The position numbers and the translations under genes are program-made. DNA of 64,000 nucleotides from Burkholderiaceae bacterium (GTDB lineage: Bacteria; Pseudomonadota; Gammaproteobacteria; Burkholderiales; Burkholderiaceae_C), in the NCBI GenBank assembly GCA_024235995.1, contig JACKLI010000001.1:1922001-1986000 (forward strand), in the 5' to 3' direction. A model generated the notes under the pieces. The model did no database searches. It was not told the DNA's origin and was given only the letters and a program-made list of their open reading frames with translations. Positions 25,828-33,784 of the stretch are shown here, in pieces; the first letter of the stretch is position 1, and each line of letters begins with the position of its first letter.

Positions 25828-28503
25828 TCAGGCGGCGCGTGCCGCCAGTGAGGTGGCTGTGGCGTCGCTGCCGGGTTTTTTCACGCGGGCCGGCGTTTTG
25901 CCGGCGGGCACGCGGCCAGGCTTGGCCGTGGCAGGGCGGGCCTCATCCACACGCCGCTGGATGTGGGCCAGCGCCTCCTGCACCTGGTCGATCAGGATCA
26001 GGCACAGATCGCCGGCCTGCAGCTGCTCCAGCGCGCGGTCGATGGCGGTGAACTCGCCGTGGATCTCTTCCACCTGGCGGGCGCGCGTGGCGCCTTCCAG
26101 CCCCTGGCGTAGCAGGGACAGCACCTCGCCATCGGCGCGGCCGCGCTGGCAGGCGTCCTGGTAGAGGATGACCGAGTCGAAGGCGGCGCCCAGGATGCGG
26201 GTCTGCTCGCGGATGTCCTCGTCGCGCCGGTCGCCGGCGCCGCTGATGACCACCGAGCGCCGCTGGGCCGGCATGTTGCCCACGCCAGCCACCAGGGCGG
26301 CGATGGCGTCGGGGTTGTGGCCGTAGTCGGCGATCACGGTGGCGCCGCGGTAGTCGAACACGTTGAAGCGACCGGGCACGCCCTGCTGGTCGCTGATGAA
26401 GCTGGCCAGGCCTTTCTGGATGGCGTCCCAGGGCACGCCCACGGCCCAGGCCGCGCCCACCGAGGCCATGACGTTCTCGACCTGAAAGCCGATCTGCCCC
26501 TTGCGCGTGATGGGCACGCGCGCCAGCGGCAGGCGCTTTTGAAAGGCGCCTTCGACGCAGACGATGTCGCCGCCGTCGACAAAAATCACCCGCTTGCCCT
26601 GCGCGCGGTGCGTGGCCACCACGGGGTGCTGGCCGTCTTGCGCGAAGTAGGTCACGCGGCCGGGGCAGTGCGGCGCCATCGACACCACCGAGGGGTCGGT
26701 GGCGTTGAGCACGGCCATGCCGGTGGGCGCCACGTTGAGCACGATCACGCGCTTGAGCACCTTCAGGTCCTCCAGCGTGGTGATGTAGTTCAGGCCCAGG
26801 TGGTCGCCCGCGCCCACGTTGGTGACCACGGCCACGTCGCATTGGTCGAAGCCCAGGCCCTCGCGCAGCATGCCGCCGCGCGCGGTCTCCAGCACGGCGG
26901 CGTCGACGTCGGGGTGGGCCAGCACGTTGCGCGCGCTGCGCGGGCCCGAGCAGTCGCCCGAGTCGATCTGGCGGCCGTTGACGTACACGCCGTCGGTGTT
27001 GGTCATGCCCACGCGCAGGCCCTGCGTGCGCAGCAGGTGCGCGGCCAGGCGCACGGTGGTGGTCTTGCCGTTGGTGCCGGTGACGGCGATGACCGGGATG
27101 CGGCCGTTGCCCCCGTTGGGATACATGTGGTCGATGACGGCCTGACCGACGTCGCGGCCGGTGCCGTAGGAGGGGCTGATGTGCATGCGCAGGCCCGGGG
27201 CGGCGTTGACCTCGACGATGCCGCCGCTTTGCGCTTCCAGCGGCTGCAGGACGCTTTCGCACACCACGTCCACGCCGCAGATGTCCAGGCCCACCATTTG
27301 CGCGGCCTCGACGGCGCGCGCGGCCACTTCGGCATGCACGCTGTCGGTGACATCGGTGGCGCTGCCGCCGGTAGACAGGTTGGCGTTGTTGCGCAGCACC
27401 ACGCGCTGGCCGCTGACCGGTACCGAGTCGGCCGTCAGGCCCTGCGCCGCCAGACGTGCCTCGGCGATGGCGTCGATGCGGATCTTGGTGAGCGAGGTGC
27501 CGTGGCCGTCGCCCCGGCGGGGGTCGAGGTTGACCTCGGCCACCAGCTCGCGCACGGTGTGCTGGCCGTCGCCGATGACCTGGGGCGGCTCGCGGCGGGC
27601 GGCGGCCACCAGCTTGTTGCCCACCACCAGCAGGCGGTAGTCCTGGCCGGGCAGGAATTTCTCGACCAGTACCGGGCCGTATTCGGCGGCGGTGCGATAG
27701 GCCATGTCGAAGTGCTTGCGGTCGTTGATGCCCACCGTCACGCCCTTGCCCTGGTTGCCGTCCTGCGGCTTGACCACCACCGGCAGACCCACGTCCAGCG
27801 CGGCGGCCCAGGCGTCGGCCAGGTCGCCCACCGGGCGGCCGCGCGGCACCGGCACGCCGGCCGAATGCAGCAGCTTCTTGGTCAGGTCTTTGTCCTGCGC
27901 GATGGCTTCGGCAATGGCGCTGGTGCTGTCTTCCTCGGCGGCCTGGATGCGCCGCTGCTGGCTGCCCCAGCCGAACTGCACCAGGCTGCCTTGCGTGAGG
28001 CGCCGGATGGGGATGCCGCGTGCCTGGGCCGCGTGCACGATGGCGCCGGTGGAGGGGCCCAGGCGCTCGTCCTCGTCCAGCTCGTGCAGGGCGGCCAGGG
28101 CGGCGGCGCAATCGAACGGGCTGCCGTCCAGGGCGGCGCGGCACAGGGCCTCGGCGTGGGTGAAGGCCAGACGGCCTACGGCTTCCTCCGTGTACTGCAC
28201 GGCGACCTGGTAGGTGCCGGGGACTTCGGTGGGGGTGGTGCGGCTGAAGGTGACCGGGCAGCCGGCCTGCGCCTGCAGGGCCAGGGCACAGCGCTCCAGC
28301 GCGTGCGCCATGGACACCTGGATCTCGGGCCGGTCGCCGTGCAGGGCGCCCACGGCCGGGAACAGCTCGCGCAGGCGCAACTCGAACGCGGGATTGGAGC
28401 GCAGGTCGCGTTGGGACTCGTCGCAGGTGACGACGGCCTCGATCGCCGTCTGGCGGCTCCACAGGTTGGGGCCGCGCAGCGCGCGAATGCGGGTGATTTC
28501 CAT
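25828..28503 (-). CDS. cphA: Cyanophycin synthetase CphA
   Basis: An 891-residue, full-length enzyme. It makes cyanophycin, a poly-aspartate with arginine side chains, from Asp and Arg with ATP, as a cytoplasmic nitrogen store. Order: N-terminal domain (about 1-160), ATP-grasp domain (about 200-470; GLPVVVKPQDGNQGKGVTV) and Mur-ligase-like domain (about 480-850) with intact P-loop AVTGTNGKTTTVRLAAHL, plus DYGHNPDAIAAL and GDRRDEDI in the C-terminal lobe. A short Lys/Ala-rich tail follows. It is downstream of the second synthetase gene (54-bp gap). Confidence 0.97.
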   Translation of the reverse strand: MEITRIRALRGPNLWSRQTAIEAVVTCDESQRDLRSNPAFELRLRELFPAVGALHGDRPEIQVSMAHALERCALALQAQAGCPVTFSRTTPTEVPGTYQVAVQYTEEAVGRLAFTHAEALCRAALDGSPFDCAAALAALHELDEDERLGPSTGAIVHAAQARGIPIRRLTQGSLVQFGWGSQQRRIQAAEEDSTSAIAEAIAQDKDLTKKLLHSAGVPVPRGRPVGDLADAWAAALDVGLPVVVKPQDGNQGKGVTVGINDRKHFDMAYRTAAEYGPVLVEKFLPGQDYRLLVVGNKLVAAARREPPQVIGDGQHTVRELVAEVNLDPRRGDGHGTSLTKIRIDAIAEARLAAQGLTADSVPVSGQRVVLRNNANLSTGGSATDVTDSVHAEVAARAVEAAQMVGLDICGVDVVCESVLQPLEAQSGGIVEVNAAPGLRMHISPSYGTGRDVGQAVIDHMYPNGGNGRIPVIAVTGTNGKTTTVRLAAHLLRTQGLRVGMTNTDGVYVNGRQIDSGDCSGPRSARNVLAHPDVDAAVLETARGGMLREGLGFDQCDVAVVTNVGAGDHLGLNYITTLEDLKVLKRVIVLNVAPTGMAVLNATDPSVVSMAPHCPGRVTYFAQDGQHPVVATHRAQGKRVIFVDGGDIVCVEGAFQKRLPLARVPITRKGQIGFQVENVMASVGAAWAVGVPWDAIQKGLASFISDQQGVPGRFNVFDYRGATVIADYGHNPDAIAALVAGVGNMPAQRRSVVISGAGDRRDEDIREQTRILGAAFDSVILYQDACQRGRADGEVLSLLRQGLEGATRARQVEEIHGEFTAIDRALEQLQAGDLCLILIDQVQEALAHIQRRVDEARPATAKPGRVPAGKTPARVKKPGSDATATSLAARAA

Positions 28504-28557
28504 GTGAAGGTCCTGACCGGGAGTTGTCCCGAGACTAGAAACGAACGAGTGTGCGAT

Positions 28558-30858
28558 TCAGTGCACCGTTTCGGTGTCACGCGGCTCATCAAAGTGCAAC
28601 AAACCGGCACGGATCAACTCGGGCGCCACGCCGGCGGCCCAGGCCGCGGCCACGGCTGCCAGGACATGGGGGCGCAAATCCTGCGGGACGTCGGTCGTCA
28701 GGCCCGACTGCACCGGTGCCGACAGGTGGGTCAGCACCACCTCGTGGCCGGGGCCCTGCAGCACCACCTCGGTGCCACGCGCCAGCACCGCCCGGCCCTG
28801 GCGGGCCCGGTGCTCGGCTACGGCGGGGTTGGCCGGGTCGCAGGAAAACAGCATCACCTCGCCGTCGCAGTACTCGGCCAGCTCCAGCACCGCCGGGTCG
28901 TCGGCGTTGAGCACCGCCACGCCGTCGGGCAGCACCACGTCGATCTGCGTGCGCAGGATGCCTGGCATCTGGTCGGCCTCGGTGATGTACAGGTCGCTCA
29001 GGCCCTGCGGGCCGGGCATGGTCAGCACCACGCCGACCTGGCAGCGGTCGTAGGGCAGGCCTTCGGTCAGGATGTGGCGCGGCGAGGTTTCCAGCACCGC
29101 GGCCTGCACCGTGCGGTTGATCAGCACGCTCTCGCCCTGCTCGAAGCCGATGGAGCCGTGCGGCGACAGCTGCCGCCGGCCCAGGAACAGCCCGTCGCGG
29201 CAGGCCAGCGCCGTCTGCCAGCCATGCAGCTGGAAGAAGGCGGCCACCAGGCGCGCGGCCAGCGAGGTCTGGCCGTCGCCGATCAGGCCCACGATGGGCA
29301 CGCGCCCGCTGGCGCCGTTCGGAAACAGGTGCTCGACGATGGCCTCGCCCACCGGCTGCGCGCGGCCGACGGCGGGCTTGAGGTGCATCAGCAGGCCGGG
29401 GCCGGCGTTGACCTCGACGATGGCGCCGCCCTGCGGGCCCAGCGGCTGGCCGATGTCCTCGGCCACCAGGTCGATGCCCGCGATGTCCAGGCCCACCACG
29501 CGCGCGGCCAGGGTGGCCAGCTCGGCGACGTCGGGGTGCACCTGCTCGGTCACGTCGATGGACATGTTGCCGGTGCGCTGCACGATGGCCGACTGGCCCA
29601 CCGGCAGCACGCTGTCGATGGCCAGGCCCTGGCGCTGCAGCAGCAGCTGCAGCACCGGGTCGTCGTGGCGCAGGGCCTCCAGCGGCAGGTGCTCTTCCGC
29701 GCCGCGGCGCGGATCGGTGTTGACGTGCAGGTCGATCAGCGCGCCGATGGAGGAGCGGCCGTCGCCCTTGACGTGGATGATCTCGCCGCGCATGGCGGCC
29801 ACCACCTTATTGCCCACCACCAGCAGGCGGTGCTCCTGGCCGGGGATGCAGCGCTCGACGATCACCTCGGAACCCTCGGCCTCGGCGGCAGCGAAGGCCG
29901 TGGCCACCTCGCCCTGCGTGCTCAGGTTGAGCGACACGCCGCGCGCGTGGTTGCCGTCCGAGGGCTTGACGACGACCGGCAGGCCGATGTCCTGGGCCGC
30001 TTCCCAGGCCTCGTCGGCCGACTCGACCACCTGGCCTTCGGGCACCGGCACGCCGGCGGCGGCCAGCAACTGCTTGGTCAGGTCCTTGTCGCGCGAGATG
30101 CCCTCGGCGATGGCACTGGTGCGGTCGGTCTCGGCCGTCCAGATGCGGCGCTGGGCGGCGCCGTGGCCCAGCTGCACCAGGTTGCCCTCGTTCAGGCGGA
30201 TGAAGGGGATGCCGCGCTCGGTGGCGGCGTCCACGATGCTGGCCGTGCTGGGGCCCAGGCACTGGCGGTCGACCCTCTCGGCCAGCCGGGCGATGGTGGC
30301 GGCCACGTCGTACGGGCGGTCGTTGATGGCGGCCATCACCAGGTCACGCGCCGCCGTCAGGGCGGCCTTGCCGATGCTTTCCTCGCGCGTGCGGATGACG
30401 ACCTTGTAGACGCCGTGCTCGCCCGTCATGCGCGCCTTGCCGAAGCCGGTCTTCATGCCGGCCTGGGTCTGCAGCTCGAGCGCCACGTGCTCCAGGATGT
30501 GGCCGGGCCAGGTGCCGTCGCGCAGGCGCATCAGAAAGCCGCCGCGCCGGCCCACGCTGCAGCGGTGCTCGATCAGGCCCGGCAGCCAGGCCGTCAGGCG
30601 GTCGTAGAAGCCGGGCAGGGTGTTGGAGGGATGGTCTTCGAGCGCGCCGATGTCCACCACCGCCTCGACCACCGGGCGGTAGGTCCAGATGCCGGGGCCG
30701 CCCAGAAAGGTCATGCGCCGGATCACGATGTCGGCAAAGGGCGCGCGGGCTGGCGAGAGCGCGCCAGCCTCGACGGTGGCGGCCTGCGCCTGGAGGGGGC
30801 GGGGATACAATGCGCCCCCGCTGGACGAGCCGGGCTCGTCAGGGTCGATTCGCCTCAT
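28558..30858 (-). CDS. cphA': Second cyanophycin synthetase CphA' with altered Mur-ligase P-loop
   Basis: About 766 residues from the ATG at 30858; the longer ATG at 30915 would lie upstream of the likely promoter, and family members usually begin near GPGIWTYRPVVEA. The ATP-grasp domain is intact (GLPVVVKPSDGNHARGVSL). In the Mur-ligase domain the P-loop GTNGKTTT seen in CphA is replaced by GDGQTSLA, and the DYGHNPD lobe is missing. Proteobacterial CphA' and cyanobacterial CphA2 show similar loss of one active site; CphA2 polymerises aspartyl-arginine dipeptides with the ATP-grasp site alone. It may therefore recycle dipeptides rather than make polymer from free amino acids (inference). Confidence 0.92.
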   Translation of the reverse strand: MRRIDPDEPGSSSGGALYPRPLQAQAATVEAGALSPARAPFADIVIRRMTFLGGPGIWTYRPVVEAVVDIGALEDHPSNTLPGFYDRLTAWLPGLIEHRCSVGRRGGFLMRLRDGTWPGHILEHVALELQTQAGMKTGFGKARMTGEHGVYKVVIRTREESIGKAALTAARDLVMAAINDRPYDVAATIARLAERVDRQCLGPSTASIVDAATERGIPFIRLNEGNLVQLGHGAAQRRIWTAETDRTSAIAEGISRDKDLTKQLLAAAGVPVPEGQVVESADEAWEAAQDIGLPVVVKPSDGNHARGVSLNLSTQGEVATAFAAAEAEGSEVIVERCIPGQEHRLLVVGNKVVAAMRGEIIHVKGDGRSSIGALIDLHVNTDPRRGAEEHLPLEALRHDDPVLQLLLQRQGLAIDSVLPVGQSAIVQRTGNMSIDVTEQVHPDVAELATLAARVVGLDIAGIDLVAEDIGQPLGPQGGAIVEVNAGPGLLMHLKPAVGRAQPVGEAIVEHLFPNGASGRVPIVGLIGDGQTSLAARLVAAFFQLHGWQTALACRDGLFLGRRQLSPHGSIGFEQGESVLINRTVQAAVLETSPRHILTEGLPYDRCQVGVVLTMPGPQGLSDLYITEADQMPGILRTQIDVVLPDGVAVLNADDPAVLELAEYCDGEVMLFSCDPANPAVAEHRARQGRAVLARGTEVVLQGPGHEVVLTHLSAPVQSGLTTDVPQDLRPHVLAAVAAAWAAGVAPELIRAGLLHFDEPRDTETVH

Positions 30859-30886
30859 AGTGGAGTGCGTTCGTTGTGATGATCTG

Positions 30887-30915
30887 ATTATCCAGGGGGC
30901 TTGCCGCGCTGGCAT
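30887..30915 (-). promoter_or_regulatory. Putative sigma-70 promoter of the cphA'-cphA operon
   Basis: On the minus strand ATGCCA (30910-30915), a 17-nt spacer and GATAAT (30887-30892). The start of transcription would fall near 30880, about 22 nt before the ATG at 30858. It lies in the 80-bp gap to the divergent exporter gene, so both transcription units could share control. Confidence 0.45.
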
Positions 30916-30938
30916 GCCGACCGTCGCCTCCTGAACCC

Positions 30939-33230
30939 ATGTCGCTTTCGCCTACCTCCGCATTCTCCCAGGCTGCTCGCCCGAGTTCTTCGTCCGATGC
31001 GAACGAGGTGCCGCTGCGACCCTCAGAAAACGTGCGGGCGGCGCTGGACGTTGACCTGGATGCCCGGTTGAACTTTGTCCAGGGTCGGCTAATACTTACG
31101 AATCAACGGCTTGTTGGGTGGTTTCCAGATGCAACGGCCTGGCAGGGCTGGGATCTGGCGCCCGGCATGGCCATGGCGCACCTGGACCACGCCGGCGTCG
31201 GCACGCTGGAGCTGCGCAGTGACCAGCGCCTGCTGGCCACCTGGCGCTTCACGCTGGGCCACAACCCGGCGGCGCTGCGCCTGCTGGCCGAGTTCGACCG
31301 TGCGCTAGCCGAGCCCATGGCGGACTCGGCCGCGTCCGGACCGGCGGCCGAGGACGAGCACGATCTCCCCGACGTCGACGAAGAGGAGGGCGCTGATGAA
31401 AAGCCGCCCTCCACCTGGACGCTGCTGCGCCTGTGGCGTTTTGCCCACCCTTACCGCTGGCGCCTGTTGGCGGGCTTTCTGCTGACCCTGGCCGGCACCG
31501 CGGCCACCCTGGTGCCGCCATACCTGACCATCCCGCTGATGGACGACGTGCTGATCCCGTTTCAGGATGGCAAGCAAATCGATCCTCGTTACGTGGCGCT
31601 GCTGCTGTCGGGCCTGCTGGGCTCGGCCCTGCTGGCCTGGGCGCTGGGCTGGGCCAAGACCTACATCCTGGCGCTGGTGTCCGAGCGCATCGGCGCCGAT
31701 TTGCGCACCACCACCTACGAGCACCTGCTGAAGCTGTCGCTGGAGTATTTCGGCGGGCGGCGCACGGGCGATCTGATGGCGCGCATCGGCTCGGAGACCG
31801 ACCGCATCAACGTCTTTCTGTCGCTGCACCTGCTGGACTTTGCCTCCGACGTGCTGATGATCGGCATGACGGCGGTGATCCTGCTGTCCATCGACGCCAA
31901 GCTGGCGCTGGTGACCCTGGTGCCGCTGCCCTTCATCGCCTGGCTGATCCACCAGGTGCGCGACCGGCTGCGCACCGGCTTCGAGAAGATCGACCGCGTG
32001 TGGGCCGAGGTGACCAACGTGCTGTCCGACACCATTCCGGGCATCCGCGTGGTCAAGGCCTTTGCCCAGGAAGAGCGCGAGGCCAACCGCTTTCGCGACG
32101 CCAACCGCCACAACCTGGCGGTCAATGACCGGCTCAACCGCCTGTGGTCGCTGTTCTCGCCCACGGTCACCCTGCTGACCGAGATCGGCCTGCTGGTGGT
32201 GTGGGCCGTCGGCATCTGGCTGGTGGCGCAGCACCAGATCACGGTGGGCGTGCTGACGGCGTTTCTGGCCTACATCGGACGCTTCTACACCCGGCTCGAC
32301 TCGATGAGCCGCATCGTCTCGGTGACGCAAAAGGCGGCGTCGGGCACCAAGCGCATCTTCGAGATCCTGGACCACGTCTCCAGCGTGCCCGAGGCCGCCA
32401 ACCCGGTGCGTCTGGCCCAGGTGCAGGGGCGCATCGCGCTGGAGGGGGTGAGCTTTCGCTACGGCAACCGCAGCACCATTCGCCAGCTCGACCTGGACAT
32501 CGCGCCCGGCGAGATGATCGGCCTGGTCGGCCACAGCGGCTCGGGCAAGAGCACCCTGGTCAACCTGATGTGCCGCTTCTACGACGTGGCCGAGGGCCGC
32601 ATCACCATCGACGGCGTGGACATCCGCCAGGTGGCGCTGGCCGACTGGCGCCGCCACATCGGGCTGGTGCTGCAGGAGCCCTTCCTGTTCTTCGGCACCA
32701 TCGCCGAGAACATCGCCTACGGCAAGCCCGAGGCCTCGCGCGCCGAGATCGTGGCCGCCGCGCGGGCCGCGCACGCGCACGAGTTCATCCTGCGCCTGCC
32801 GCAGGGCTACGACTCGCTGGTGGGCGAACGCGGCCAGGGCCTGTCGGGCGGCGAGCGCCAGCGCATCAGCATCGCGCGGGCGCTCTTGATCGACCCGCGC
32901 ATCCTGATCCTGGACGAGGCCACTGCCTCGGTCGATACCGAGACCGAGCGCGAGATCCAGAAGGCGCTGGACAACCTGGTGCGCGGACGCACCACCATCG
33001 CCATTGCCCACCGCCTGTCCACGCTGCGCAAGGCCAACCGCCTGGTGGTGATGGACAAGGGCCGCAAGGTGGAGGAGGGCACGCACGAGCAACTGATCGC
33101 CCGGCGCGGCGCCTACTGGCGGCTGTACGAGGCGCAGGCGCGGCAGGAAAAGGCCGAGCGCGAGCGCATGCTGGTGGTCGAGGAGGCCGCGCCGGCGCCG
33201 GCCCATGTGGCGCGGGAGAGCCGGACATGA
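30939..33230 (+). CDS. ABC exporter associated with cyanophycin metabolism
   Basis: A 763-residue half-transporter. Residues about 25-130 form an extra soluble domain resembling a bacterial PH/GRAM-like fold (GRLILTNQRLVGWFP). An acidic linker follows (about 135-155), then six membrane helices (about 165-450). The ATPase has Walker A GHSGSGKST, signature LSGGERQRISIARAL and Walker B ILILDEATASVD. It would act as a homodimer or with another half-transporter. Genes of this kind are repeatedly found next to cphA/cphA' in betaproteobacteria (known association); substrate and role are unknown. It overlaps the DUF1854 gene by four bases. Confidence 0.9.
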   Translation: MSLSPTSAFSQAARPSSSSDANEVPLRPSENVRAALDVDLDARLNFVQGRLILTNQRLVGWFPDATAWQGWDLAPGMAMAHLDHAGVGTLELRSDQRLLATWRFTLGHNPAALRLLAEFDRALAEPMADSAASGPAAEDEHDLPDVDEEEGADEKPPSTWTLLRLWRFAHPYRWRLLAGFLLTLAGTAATLVPPYLTIPLMDDVLIPFQDGKQIDPRYVALLLSGLLGSALLAWALGWAKTYILALVSERIGADLRTTTYEHLLKLSLEYFGGRRTGDLMARIGSETDRINVFLSLHLLDFASDVLMIGMTAVILLSIDAKLALVTLVPLPFIAWLIHQVRDRLRTGFEKIDRVWAEVTNVLSDTIPGIRVVKAFAQEEREANRFRDANRHNLAVNDRLNRLWSLFSPTVTLLTEIGLLVVWAVGIWLVAQHQITVGVLTAFLAYIGRFYTRLDSMSRIVSVTQKAASGTKRIFEILDHVSSVPEAANPVRLAQVQGRIALEGVSFRYGNRSTIRQLDLDIAPGEMIGLVGHSGSGKSTLVNLMCRFYDVAEGRITIDGVDIRQVALADWRRHIGLVLQEPFLFFGTIAENIAYGKPEASRAEIVAAARAAHAHEFILRLPQGYDSLVGERGQGLSGGERQRISIARALLIDPRILILDEATASVDTETEREIQKALDNLVRGRTTIAIAHRLSTLRKANRLVVMDKGRKVEEGTHEQLIARRGAYWRLYEAQARQEKAERERMLVVEEAAPAPAHVARESRT

Positions 33231-33697
33231 GCACCAACCCGCTGGCCCTGCAGCGCGACGCCTTCGGCCGCCTGGTGCTGACCGATGCCCAGGGTCACCC
33301 GCACGTCGGCGTGGTGGCCGTGCGTGCCTTTCCCATCGCGGCGCCGGCCGTAGGCATCAGCCTGCTGGATGCCGACGGCCACGAGCTGGCCTGGATCGAG
33401 CGTTTGGACGACTGTCCGGCGCCGCAACGCGAGCTGATCGAGCAGGCCTTGCGCCAGCGCGAGTTCATGCCGGTGCTCAAGCGCCTGAAGTCGGTCAGCA
33501 GCTTTGCCACGCCCAGCATCTGGGAGGTCGACACCGATCGCGGGCCCACGCGCTTCACGCTCAAGGGCGAGGAAGACATCCGCCGCCTGGGCCCCGACCT
33601 GCTCATTGTCAACGACATGCACGGCGTGCAGTACCTGATCCGCGATCTGGCCGCCATGGATCGTGCCAGCCGCAAGCTGCTCGACCGCTTCCTGTGA
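33227..33697 (+). CDS. DUF1854 family protein, cyanophycin-associated
   Basis: A 156-residue soluble protein starting at the ATG at 33227 (ATGA overlap with the exporter stop). It contains WIERLDDCPAPQRELIEQAL, REFMPVLKRLKSVSSFATPS and WEVDTDRGPTRFTLKGEEDIRRL, which I recognise as the DUF1854 family. No enzyme motif, signal or membrane helix is visible. Tight coupling to the exporter suggests a cytoplasmic partner or regulator of it. Confidence 0.88.
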   Translation: MSTNPLALQRDAFGRLVLTDAQGHPHVGVVAVRAFPIAAPAVGISLLDADGHELAWIERLDDCPAPQRELIEQALRQREFMPVLKRLKSVSSFATPSIWEVDTDRGPTRFTLKGEEDIRRLGPDLLIVNDMHGVQYLIRDLAAMDRASRKLLDRFL

Positions 33698-33784
33698 TGG
33701 CATCGATGCGCCGGTGCCATCCGGATCGCGGCCTGGCGTCGCGGGATGGCCATGGGTTGCCGCGGGATCTTCGGCCGGCGTTCG

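Noticed and set aside
26317..30879. Very long open frame (over 1,500 codons) antisense to cphA and cphA'
   Set aside because: It mirrors the two real genes in a GC-rich genome. Its translation is His/Gly/Ala/Val-rich low complexity with no family motifs, while the minus strand encodes two complete enzymes.
30859..30915. Earlier ATG as cphA' start
   Set aside because: It lies upstream of or within the likely promoter and adds residues not expected in the family.
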